This document shows positions 1-5,935 of a stretch of 23,320 nucleotides of DNA, one piece after another. Every line of letters starts with the position of its first letter. The first letter of the stretch is position 1. A program made the translations under genes and the position numbers. A model generated the notes under the pieces. It ran no database searches. It was not told the DNA's origin and saw only the letters and a program-made list of their open reading frames with translations. Origin of the DNA: a virus; IMG/VR virus record IMGVR_UViG_3300031551_000007, positions 1-23,320 of that record, one strand, 5' to 3'.

Positions 1-402
1 GCCGACCGCACCTTCCATAGCTACACGGAGAATATCAATAGCATCCGCCCCTCTATAGCCGGCGGAAACTATCTGATAAAAGGCATTGGTTACATCGATG
101 GCACTTTTACTGGTAGCATCGGAAATCTCCAGGATCTGATCTTTATACTTGGCAGCCTCTTCGGTCGAGGCGCCCAGCATGACATTAACGGACCTGAATG
201 CCTGGTCAAAGTCTCCCGCCATCTTAAAGCTGGCAAGCCCGAGCGCAGTCAGTGGGGCAGTAATTTTCATAGACATCTGACTGCCTATTCTGGTCATGGT
301 CTGCCCGGCGGACCTGAGCTTGTCCTCAAGCCCTCCCAGTTGCTGGTTGACTGCATTTATACCGTCGAGAGTAATCTTCCCGACTAAAGAGAAAATATCC
401 AC
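1..402 (-). CDS. Tail tape measure protein, N-terminal part
   Basis: Partial gene: 134 codons are visible and the reading frame runs off the left edge. The start is GTG at 402-400, two bases beyond the stop of the chaperone frameshift product. The N-terminus reads VDIFSLVGKITLDGINAVNQ and continues into an amphipathic helical stretch (LEDKLRSAGQTMTRIGSQ), then KITAPLTALGLASFKMAGDFDQAF. This is the usual beginning of tape measure proteins of the PhageMin_Tail/TP901 type. The protein sets tail length and lies in the tail tube lumen. Position directly after the tail assembly chaperone pair is the standard order in siphoviruses and supports the call. A weak GGAAG-type ribosome site lies within the end of the preceding gene. 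The rest of the protein is outside the window, so length and any lytic domain cannot be judged. Confidence 0.88.
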   Translation of the reverse strand, partial: MDIFSLVGKITLDGINAVNQQLGGLEDKLRSAGQTMTRIGSQMSMKITAPLTALGLASFKMAGDFDQAFRSVNVMLGASTEEAAKYKDQILEISDATSKSAIDVTNAFYQIVSAGYRGADAIDILRVAMEGAVG

Positions 403-403
403 T

Positions 404-790
404 CTACTCTGCTTCCTTCTTTACCTTTTTGACCTTTATTTTCATCCGGGAAAATAGTTCCTCATCGGACACCATACTGGTAGGAATTCTTTGACCGCTT
501 TTAGTTCCTTTATCTTCTCCCGATAAACCAAGGGGAGATAGATATTCACCGAATGTCTTATTACCACCTAGAAGACACCCAATTTGCCAGCCTACAAAAG
601 CTGCTAGGATAGCCTTCTCTTTGAACTCATCTTGGTGTGCTCTGATAATGACTTTTTGGAGCTGCAAAAAACGGCTGAACTTCAATTCCTCGATTTCGGT
701 ATCAGGCCAGCCGTAGCGGTGCTGTATAAGGTCAAAGAGTCGGGCTACTTCTTGCTTATAAAACGGCTCGCTAGTTGCGAGGCCTTGGCG
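404..790 (-). CDS. Tail assembly chaperone, -1 frameshift extension (gpT-like part)
   Basis: This frame is open from the slippery site at 796-790 to the TAG at 404-406, but has no good start of its own; the only obvious one is TTG at 685-683, without a ribosome site. Read from the slip, it contributes 128 residues, including RLFDLIQHRYGWPDTEIEEL followed by KFSRFLQLQKVIIRAHQDEF. The Y-G-W-P-x-x-E-I-E-x-L signature is typical of the T part of lambda gpG/gpGT-type chaperones. The predicted fusion is 101 residues of the upstream frame plus 128, about 229 aa. It would bind the tape measure protein during tail assembly. The tail is lysine-rich (KIKVKKVKKEAE). The frame fit and lack of intervening stops are seen directly; function is by family. 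Confidence 0.85.
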   Translation of the reverse strand, partial: RQGLATSEPFYKQEVARLFDLIQHRYGWPDTEIEELKFSRFLQLQKVIIRAHQDEFKEKAILAAFVGWQIGCLLGGNKTFGEYLSPLGLSGEDKGTKSGQRIPTSMVSDEELFSRMKIKVKKVKKEAE

Positions 791-1092
791 AAAAAATCCT
801 TGATATCCTCTTGCTCAGCCAGCTTTTCGACTATGTCCAAAACGGCATTGGCCGGCATTGCCTCGAACTCTGCTTTATCTTTGCCTACCAGGTCTGCCAG
901 CCAGGATTTCAAGTCTTCCTCAGCTGCAGTGAAGATGCTTTGAATCATAGCTATACCCAGCTCAGTACGGTCTGCTTTGGCATCTTTTATAGCTGAGGCA
1001 AGTTCCTCCCTAGCACTCTTGGTAATCTTACCGAGCATCCGGGCAACGGCAAAGACATCCTTTATCTGTAGGGGCCTAATTTTGATTTCCAT
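745..1092 (-). CDS. Tail assembly chaperone (gpG-like)
   Basis: A 115-aa mostly helical protein starting MEIKIRPLQIKDVFAVARML and ending FISKK. Size, helical acidic character and place between the major tail protein and the tape measure fit the gpG-type chaperone that coats the tape measure protein. Codons 100-101 (TTT TTC) with the preceding T form a heptamer suited to -1 frameshifting, which would extend the protein to about 229 aa in the frame ending at 404. The start ATG at 1092 is preceded by AAAAGGAGGAGC, a strong ribosome site. It lies 10 bp after the major tail protein gene. The short form should be the main product if slipping is a minority event, as in relatives. Confidence 0.82.
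   Translation of the reverse strand: MEIKIRPLQIKDVFAVARMLGKITKSAREELASAIKDAKADRTELGIAMIQSIFTAAEEDLKSWLADLVGKDKAEFEAMPANAVLDIVEKLAEQEDIKDFFAKASQLASRFISKK
765..796 (-). promoter_or_regulatory. Programmed -1 ribosomal frameshift signal
   Basis: On the minus strand, positions 796-790 read T TTT TTC with TTT and TTC as zero-frame codons, a canonical X XXY YYZ slippery heptamer. Five bases later (784-765) comes a possible stem-loop: GGCCTCGC, loop AACTA, then GCGAGCC, giving 5 bp plus 2 bp past a one-base bulge. The -1 frame is then open for 128 codons and carries the conserved YGWP motif. Heptamer and stem are seen directly; slipping efficiency is not known. Confidence 0.82.
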
Positions 1093-1102
1093 GCTCCTCC
1101 TT

Positions 1103-1573
1103 TTATGCGGCAGCGTCTTCTACGGTCCCAAACTCACCGCTATCGTCCACCAGGGCTTTGAAGGTCACCGGCACCACGGTTATCTCGCCCTTTTTGTAAG
1201 GCATGCCGACAGCCCCGACCGGGTTAACCAAGGTAAGGGTGATAGTGCGGTCAAATCCCGCCGGGTTTGTACCCACCAGCACCAGAGCCTTCTCTTGAAG
1301 AGCAGCGCCACCAAGGGTCAAGATGCTGTCTGCCAGTGAGCTCCCGGGGATAGCCTCGGCCATATTGGCGAGCGATCCCTCAGCCATGTTGAGGGCAACC
1401 TCGATTTCCTGGTCGACCAAGACACGCTTGATAGTGCCGACCAGCTCCTCCACTTTGACGTCAAAGAAGTCGGAGGATACTGTCATTGTTACGCCGTCAG
1501 CCGTATAGCCTACCTCTGTTTCGCCGATGGTTACCGATGCCACTCCTACTAAAACATTAGCTGCAGTTCCCAT
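1103..1573 (-). CDS. Major tail protein (tail tube)
   Basis: A 156-aa protein, beta-rich by eye, starting MGTAANVLVGVASVTIGETE and ending GTVEDAAA. The opening VLVGVASVTIGETEVGYTADGV and the phrase VEELVGTIKRVLVDQEIEV resemble siphovirus tail tube proteins, where the subunit is built as beta-sandwich rings stacked around the tape measure protein. Ribosome site AGGAGG lies 6 bases before ATG. The gene sits after an intrinsic terminator, so it may have partly separate expression from the upstream connector genes; a copy of a dispersed 16-nt sequence lies between that terminator and the ribosome site. Location immediately before the tail chaperones is standard. No C-terminal Ig-like domain is visible. 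Confidence 0.82.
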   Translation of the reverse strand: MGTAANVLVGVASVTIGETEVGYTADGVTMTVSSDFFDVKVEELVGTIKRVLVDQEIEVALNMAEGSLANMAEAIPGSSLADSILTLGGAALQEKALVLVGTNPAGFDRTITLTLVNPVGAVGMPYKKGEITVVPVTFKALVDDSGEFGTVEDAAA

Positions 1574-1589
1574 GTGTCACCTCCTGAAT

Positions 1590-1605
1590 TATTTTTTGAG
1601 AAATA
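1590..1605. repeat. Copy 1 of a dispersed 16-nt motif
   Basis: Plus strand reads TATTTTTTGAGAAATA, an imperfect dyad (TATTT/AAATA). The identical 16-mer occurs at 18256-18271 (plus) and on the minus strand at 12725-12740 within an 18-nt match to this site. It lies between a terminator and the major tail protein ribosome site. Confidence 0.6.
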
Positions 1606-1628
1606 AAAAAGCGGCTTGAAAGCCGCTT
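1605..1628 (-). terminator. Intrinsic terminator before the major tail protein gene
   Basis: Arms AAGCGGCTT (1609-1617) and AAGCCGCTT (1620-1628) are perfect 9-bp complements around a 2-nt centre. On the minus strand the hairpin is followed by a T run (1610-1605). It would end or reduce transcripts coming from the tail-completion gene, leaving major tail protein expression to readthrough or another start. Confidence 0.75.
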
Positions 1629-1650
1629 AGATTACCTTCTTTTCATACCG

Positions 1651-2091
1651 TTACCTCCCGTCGATTGCTTCCGCCTCAGCCTTTCTCACAAAAATGGCGT
1701 TCCACTGAGTGGCATAATGCCATATCCCAGGCTCCGTTTCGGGAATAAACCCGTCTGTCTGAGTCTCTAGGTGCACCCTGAGAGCCTCGACAGTATTGAA
1801 AACGAGCTCATCCAAAAGCTCGATGATCCTCTTTCTTATTGCCAGTGCCTCGTTAGCATTAGGGGAGTCGGACCAGATATCGAGGTAATATGTGCCTTTC
1901 CTGACCGCATATGTTTCACCAGCGGACTTGAAGTCTAACCGGTGAACCAGGTAAGGGAATTCAGCATCCGGGACCGCCCAAACCGGGTAAAGCCTGACCA
2001 CGCCGCCCATAGCTGCTTCCAAGTCATCATCTGCCGTCAGCAAGTTAAATAGGTAGGTCAATATACTTTTTTGAGTATCTACGGTAGCCAT
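1651..2091 (-). CDS. Tail completion protein, DUF3168-like
   Basis: A 146-aa protein. The N-terminal helix ILTYLFNLLTADDDLEAAMG is followed by VVRLYPVWAVPDAEFPYLVH, a pattern typical of the DUF3168/gp17-like tail completion family. Further on, a strand-helix segment (GTYYLDIWSDSPNANEALAI) precedes the C-terminal beta part. In siphoviruses this protein caps the tail end and joins it to the head connector. The ATG overlaps the upstream gene by 13 bp, with AAGGAA almost touching the start, which suggests translational coupling. It is followed by a terminator hairpin at 1605-1628. The family call rests on pattern and position. Confidence 0.75.
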   Translation of the reverse strand: MATVDTQKSILTYLFNLLTADDDLEAAMGGVVRLYPVWAVPDAEFPYLVHRLDFKSAGETYAVRKGTYYLDIWSDSPNANEALAIRKRIIELLDELVFNTVEALRVHLETQTDGFIPETEPGIWHYATQWNAIFVRKAEAEAIDGR

Positions 2092-2495
2092 TTCCTTGAG
2101 AAAATTCCTATAATTCTATTTGCTGCCTTTTCAAAGGCGACACTTAACCACGGGCGGGCAGCCATCTTCCGAGTTCCGTATTCCAGCATAGGACCATAGT
2201 CCTTATCGGTTCCTACTTTGCCTATAAGCTGCCCGGCTTCTCCCCCGACTTCTGTACTGATAGATTGTCTCAGCTCACCCAACCGCTGCGCCGGCGGTTC
2301 CCCTGGGGCAGAAGCAGTATAATACCTGCTGGTGCCAGGGACTTTATATTGCCGCCCCGAGCGACTGCCCGATAGTGTATCCAGGGTTTCATTCCTGACT
2401 TCATTTACTGCCTCATGCATACGCTGCCTGGCAGTTGACTCTATATTAGTTTTTGCCTCGGGGATACGGGATGTAATCTTGATTTCAATACCCAC
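2079..2495 (-). CDS. HK97 gp10-like tail/neck protein
   Basis: A 138-aa protein beginning MGIEIKITSRIPEAKTNIES. The middle has SRYYTASAPGEPPAQRLGEL and the end YGPMLEYGTRKMAARPWLSV, both hallmark segments of the HK97 gp10 family (x-S-A-P-G-E-P-P-x-x-R-x-G-x-L and Y-x-x-x-L-E-Y-G-T-x-x-M-x-x-R-P-W). Members act at the head-tail junction. The start is GTG at 2495, abutting the TAA of the head closure gene, with AGAGG five bases before it. It overlaps the next gene by 13 bp. Length is normal for the family. Confidence 0.85.
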   Translation of the reverse strand: MGIEIKITSRIPEAKTNIESTARQRMHEAVNEVRNETLDTLSGSRSGRQYKVPGTSRYYTASAPGEPPAQRLGELRQSISTEVGGEAGQLIGKVGTDKDYGPMLEYGTRKMAARPWLSVAFEKAANRIIGIFSRKWLP

Positions 2496-2804
2496 TTAAA
2501 CCTCTTTTACCATAATGATAGTCGTGTTATTTATCTCCTGGGGAGGCTCGACCGGCTTGTATATCTTGGCACCATGCAGAAAGCGGTTATCAGCCAGGGA
2601 TATGTTAACACTGCCCCGGAAGATTATCTTATGGGTGACTTCACTCTGGAGCTGCTGGTAATGCGCCCTGGCCCGGGCATCGAGTGGGACCACTCTTGCA
2701 TATTTCCACTGCACAGGCTTCCAGACTTCCGTCTCGCCGGTCGCCGTTTGAGTAGTGGTCCTCTCCTGCACCTGAACCCTGTTTTTTAGGAGATTGCTGA
2801 GCAT
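2496..2804 (-). CDS. Head closure / head-tail joining protein
   Basis: A 102-aa small beta-barrel type protein: NRVQVQERTTTQTATGETEV, then WKYARVVPLDARARAHYQQL, then HKIIFRG and the C-terminal strands. This matches phage head-tail adaptor proteins (SPP1 gp16 / HK97 stopper family), which plug the connector and join the tail. Its ATG overlaps the TGA of the connector gene by one base (TGATG), implying coupled translation. Position between connector and gp10-like protein is canonical. Confidence 0.83.
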   Translation of the reverse strand: MLSNLLKNRVQVQERTTTQTATGETEVWKPVQWKYARVVPLDARARAHYQQLQSEVTHKIIFRGSVNISLADNRFLHGAKIYKPVEPPQEINNTTIIMVKEV

Positions 2805-3790
2805 CAGATAAAACTCACTTTCAGGGAGTTGAGCAGCCTCTTTGATGCCGGCGGCAGCTCCCCAGGCTCCCCATAATCCACCGAGCCTACGCCGGAGACA
2901 TTCTCAGACTTCACCCCCATCCGGTTGCCGTACCAAGTGGCGACAGCTATTAAGATGGCAGTAACCGCATCCGGGGCCAAAGCCTGAGTCGCCGCCCGGG
3001 TAGCCGCGTAGCCGGCGGTATAGACGATAACATACTCATAATTCTCTAGCCATGAACCGTGCAACCTGCCGATATGGAGCCGCTCGGAGTAATCATCAGC
3101 CAGGTCAAGCTCAACCTCGTATCGGAAGATTATCTTGGCGCCATCAGACGGGGCTGAAGTAAAGGTTACCGTAGAGCCGCTCAATATATAGTCCTCATCC
3201 ACTGTCTGTAAAACCCCGTCAACATAGACAGTCAAGCTGCTGGACTTGGGGGTATTGCCGAGAGCGAATGCCGTTGTGGAGCCATCCCCCGTTTTCCTTA
3301 CGACTTTCTTATATGACACGGAGGTCACTAAGGCAACTGGCTGCCGGTAAAGCCTGAGAATGTCCAGACCATCACCATTGTGGGACTCGGTAATAGAACG
3401 CTGGATAAATGCCCTGCCAGTATATACCTCGGCTTTCTTGGTGGCGGCGTTAATCAGGTTTTCCAGCAGGTTATCATCATAGCTCTCGAATGTATTATCA
3501 CCGGCCGTGGTGTCATAGCTGGCAGTAATAGGAGCATCAGCAACCGGGGCAGTCGTGAAGGTGATAGTGGCCTCACTAATCGTGAAATCAGTATCCTCCA
3601 CCTGGAGCACGCCGTCCACGTAGAGTTTAAGGCTGCCGCTAATCGGCGTATTATCCAGGGTAAACTCCACGGTCTCGCCATCCCCCAGACCCACATATTC
3701 AGCGGGCACATTAAGGCTGGTGGCAGCATCTACCCGGATGAAATTTTTGGCCTGTGCTAATGTAACCAGAGCTGTATCTGAAAGGGACAT
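2804..3790 (-). CDS. Head-tail connector (gp6-like) with two inserted fibre-type repeats
   Basis: The start is taken as ATG at 3790, which overlaps the TGA of the small cysteine-rich gene and follows GGGAG; a TTG at 3844 would add 18 residues. The 328-aa protein is about three times the length of ordinary gp6-like connectors. The core is recognisable in pieces: TALVTLAQAKNFIRVDA (6-22), DDNLLENLINAATKKAEVYT (105-124), then YEYVIVYTAGYAA (251-263) and a C-terminal helix plus ELPPASKRLL. Between these pieces sit two similar beta modules, about residues 33-94 and 165-226. Each runs GDGxT..F.L.NTP.....L.(L/V)YVDGVLQ..D.D(F/Y)..S..T(I/V)TFT.AP. The module looks like repeats seen in phage fibre and virion-surface proteins. 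The core would form the ring between portal and tail. Confidence 0.8.
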   Translation of the reverse strand: MSLSDTALVTLAQAKNFIRVDAATSLNVPAEYVGLGDGETVEFTLDNTPISGSLKLYVDGVLQVEDTDFTISEATITFTTAPVADAPITASYDTTAGDNTFESYDDNLLENLINAATKKAEVYTGRAFIQRSITESHNGDGLDILRLYRQPVALVTSVSYKKVVRKTGDGSTTAFALGNTPKSSSLTVYVDGVLQTVDEDYILSGSTVTFTSAPSDGAKIIFRYEVELDLADDYSERLHIGRLHGSWLENYEYVIVYTAGYAATRAATQALAPDAVTAILIAVATWYGNRMGVKSENVSGVGSVDYGEPGELPPASKRLLNSLKVSFI

Positions 3791-3915
3791 CAGTTCATCT
3801 CCCGACTTAAGATTTTGCGTTCCTTCTCTTTGAAGACTGGACAATCATGGCAATCGCCAGCAAAAGAGCAAATCACCTTTTTATAGGGGCATTTGGAGCC
3901 TACCGGCCTCTTCAT
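3790..3915 (-). CDS. Small cysteine-rich protein, 41 aa
   Basis: A short gene fitted exactly between two neighbours: its ATG (3915-3913) overlaps the TGA of the upstream gene (ATGA) and its TGA (3792-3790) overlaps the ATG of the connector (TGATG). The product begins MKRPVGSKCPYKKVICSFAG and contains C9, C16, C22 and C25, in the order C-x6-C-x5-C-x2-C, which could bind a zinc ion, followed by a charged helix (FKEKERKILSREMN). A purine-rich GAGAAAGAGAAA precedes the start. I do not recognise the family. The exact coupling on both sides is the main evidence that it is real. It could also serve mainly to couple translation of the connector. Confidence 0.65.
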   Translation of the reverse strand: MKRPVGSKCPYKKVICSFAGDCHDCPVFKEKERKILSREMN

Positions 3916-4160
3916 TTTCTCTTTCTCTTGCGGGCTGGTACCAGCTTTTTGCCTCCGGCTCTGGTCTTGGACTTAGCCACTTCTGCCTCTGGCTCAGCTG
4001 CCTTCGTCTCACTCGCACCATCTAAGCTCTTGTCCTGCATAGCCATCCCATGCCTCAGCCATAACTCGGCATCCTCACGGGGAGCATCCACCACATCACC
4101 AGGTTTATAGGTCGTATCCCGTTTCCGGAAATAAAAGGATTTAAGTATCCTGATTCTCAT
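3912..4160 (-). CDS. Small phage protein with basic tail, between capsid and connector genes
   Basis: An 82-aa protein starting MRIRILKSFYFRKRDTTYKP. The ATG at 4160 is chosen because AAAGGAGG lies five bases upstream; the longer frame from GTG 4268 runs through a hairpin and looks non-coding. The first 45 residues (strand, then YKPGDVVDAPREDAELWLRHGMA) fit a small domain common in phages next to capsid genes, with a KPGDVV.....A..L...G.A pattern. The rest is Ala/Glu/Lys-rich and ends GGKKLVPARKRKRK, strongly basic, perhaps contacting DNA or the capsid interior. Function is unknown. It overlaps the cysteine-rich small gene by ATGA. Confidence 0.7.
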   Translation of the reverse strand: MRIRILKSFYFRKRDTTYKPGDVVDAPREDAELWLRHGMAMQDKSLDGASETKAAEPEAEVAKSKTRAGGKKLVPARKRKRK

Positions 4161-4180
4161 AAAATCCTCCTTTAATAGTC

Positions 4181-4225
4181 GGGGGGAGCCGCTGCGCCAA
4201 GGAGTAAGCGCTGACAACTCCCCCC
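4181..4225 (-). other. Long-range hairpin upstream of the 3912-4160 gene
   Basis: Perfect 8-bp arms GGGGGGAG (4181-4188) and CTCCCCCC (4218-4225) flank a 29-nt interior that can itself pair GCGC with GCGC. It ends 21 bp before the start codon, just upstream of the AAAGGAGG site, and has no T run. It may be an RNA stability or processing structure; not a typical terminator. Confidence 0.45.
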
Positions 4226-4267
4226 TGGTTTCGGGGTCCCACCTTGCCCAAGGGTAGGCATTATTCA

Positions 4268-4648
4268 CTAGGCGGTGTAGGTCATTACATCGCTGATAAC
4301 TAACCGTCCATCGGGCATGACTAACACTAGATAAGCCTGCTTCGTGGTTACGATGGTAATAGTTACGTCGATGACTCCATCAGACTCGCTAACCAGCCAG
4401 CCCGCTATGTCTGCCAGGGTTTCAACAAATAGTCCATTTGTTTTGATAACGAAATCAGACGTATCTGTACCATCAGCGCAAATTTCCGCACCGGCCGCGT
4501 CTTTCGCCAGATAGGCGAATACTGCCCGACTCTCGTTTAGGGCATTACCCGCACCATCCACAAGTTGGATACTTACATCAGGTGTTTCAGTAGTGCCGTC
4601 CGTCACAGTCATTTCTGCATCGACAGGGTCAAATGCTAATTTCCCCAT
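4268..4648 (-). CDS. Putative capsid decoration protein, beta-rich
   Basis: A 126-aa protein starting MGKLAFDPVDAEMTVTDGTT. It has an Ig-like alternation of strands: VSIQLVDGAGNALNESRAVF, then AYLAKDAAGAEI, TNGLFVETLADIAGWLVSES, then DVTITIVTTKQAYLVLVMPD. Proteins of this layout are often found directly after the major capsid gene and include decoration or capsid-associated Ig-like proteins; the call is from composition and position, not a recognised signature. GGAGG lies nine bases before the ATG. The gene follows the capsid gene after a strong hairpin without T run. Alternative: a structural cement or tail-associated Ig-like protein. Confidence 0.55.
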   Translation of the reverse strand: MGKLAFDPVDAEMTVTDGTTETPDVSIQLVDGAGNALNESRAVFAYLAKDAAGAEICADGTDTSDFVIKTNGLFVETLADIAGWLVSESDGVIDVTITIVTTKQAYLVLVMPDGRLVISDVMTYTA

Positions 4649-4676
4649 TTTGTTTAACCTCCGTTCGTTTATTCTT

Positions 4677-4703
4677 AGGGGGCGGGGATTTCACCCGCCC
4701 CCT
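4677..4703 (-). other. GC-rich hairpin after the major capsid gene
   Basis: AGGGGGCGGG (4677-4686) and CCCGCCCCCT (4694-4703) form a perfect 10-bp stem with a 7-nt loop, 11 bp past the capsid stop codon. Neither strand has a T run after it. It may protect the 3' end of capsid mRNA or cause partial termination. Confidence 0.55.
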
Positions 4704-4713
4704 ATTATTCAGG

Positions 4714-5928
4714 TCAGCCACTGTTGTTATAGACGCCATAGAAGGCAGCCGGGCGATAGACACCGCCGCCTACCCTCCTGTGCACCTTGAAGCCCACCAG
4801 GCCAGCCTCAGCATAAAGCTCATCCAGCCGCTGGATGGCAATGCCAGCCCTATCCAGAATCATGTAGCCGTTCTTGAAGTTCCCGAAGATGACATTGATG
4901 CTGGTGACCGCATCGGCTGGGTAGTGCATGTCATTCTGGTTGATGATGGGCAAGCCGTCGAAGTTATTAGGTGCTCCAGCAATGAGAGACGGTTGCCACA
5001 GATATTGGCCATAAACCGGGCCGGCTTCAACTACTCTCAGCAATCTCAAAGCAAGCTCGGTTTTGCGGTTCATCAGCCAGGCGGCACCATTCAGGTACTG
5101 GGTGCCAAGAGAATATTCAGCAGTCAGCATACTATTGAGGTCTGCTGTATCCGCCACATCCCAGTTATCCTTGTAGCTGGCGATGATAGTAGCATCCAGT
5201 GCCACGCCGTCAGGCTCGCTGTAGGTAGTGTGCCCGCGCCCGATAGCAAACCTCTTGGCTTCCTCATTACCTATGGCCACGGCAAAGGAATCGGCCAGCA
5301 AGGCTTGCAGGTTGGCATCGGTATCCTGGAGTTCATCCTCGCCGATTTTGGTCAAGCCATAGAGGTCCTCAACGTAGATGTTGGGCTTGGAAGGGGTCAG
5401 GGTGGACTCGGTAATATCGGTGCCAGTCTCCAGCTTGCCCCAGCCAACGGATACCTCTGTCAGACTGCGGATACCAACCTTATCGCGAGTGGTGCCGCGG
5501 ACCCGGCAGTAATTACGCAGGGTATTAATCTGGGGTATCGCCCGCACAATCTCCGCCTCCAGTTCTTCAGGTACAAGGTAAAGCCCGGTGGTGTCTTCCA
5601 CCAGCGCCTTCCGCTCTTGAGGCTCCAAAGCTGCTCGGCCATCGCGGATAAACTTATAGAAGGCAGCCTTGCGGGCTTTGGTTTCCTCGGATTCCACCTT
5701 CGCTTCGCCGGCGCCAGGTACAGCCTGCCGTTCGACCTTTGTGGCAAGGTCATCGAGCTGTGTCTTCTGCTCGTCCAGGGCAGTGCTCATTTTCTCCAGG
5801 ATCGCCTTGTTCTCAGCACTGACCTCTCCCTGTTTTTTTGCCTCGGCCAGAACCTCATTATTCTTGGCCTTCATCTGCTCCCAGGTTTCCTCGATTTTCT
5901 CGGTGAGTTTCTTGATTTCCTCACTCAT
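4714..5928 (-). CDS. Major capsid protein, HK97 fold, with N-terminal delta domain
   Basis: A 404-aa protein. Residues 1-68 are a heptad-rich coiled coil (KKLTEKIEETWEQMKAKNNE onward), the delta/scaffolding domain removed by the prohead protease in HK97-type phages. A linker (RQAVPGAGEAKVESEETKAR) follows, then the mature shell protein: GLYLVPEELEAEIVRAI, SLTEVSVGWGKLETGTDITE, the E-loop region and helix DANLQALLADSFAVAIGNEE, then the C-terminal FGNFKNGYMILDRAGIAIQR. These match HK97-family capsid proteins. Cleavage probably falls near residues 70-110, but the exact site is not visible. AGGAGG is ten bases before the ATG, and the prohead protease gene ends seven bases upstream. A strong hairpin follows the gene. 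Confidence 0.92.
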   Translation of the reverse strand: MSEEIKKLTEKIEETWEQMKAKNNEVLAEAKKQGEVSAENKAILEKMSTALDEQKTQLDDLATKVERQAVPGAGEAKVESEETKARKAAFYKFIRDGRAALEPQERKALVEDTTGLYLVPEELEAEIVRAIPQINTLRNYCRVRGTTRDKVGIRSLTEVSVGWGKLETGTDITESTLTPSKPNIYVEDLYGLTKIGEDELQDTDANLQALLADSFAVAIGNEEAKRFAIGRGHTTYSEPDGVALDATIIASYKDNWDVADTADLNSMLTAEYSLGTQYLNGAAWLMNRKTELALRLLRVVEAGPVYGQYLWQPSLIAGAPNNFDGLPIINQNDMHYPADAVTSINVIFGNFKNGYMILDRAGIAIQRLDELYAEAGLVGFKVHRRVGGGVYRPAAFYGVYNNSG

Positions 5929-5935
5929 GTTGTTT

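Noticed and set aside
4161-4268. Upstream extension of the 3912-4160 protein from GTG 4268
   Set aside because: Sequence runs through a long hairpin and the ribosome site lies at the internal ATG 4160.
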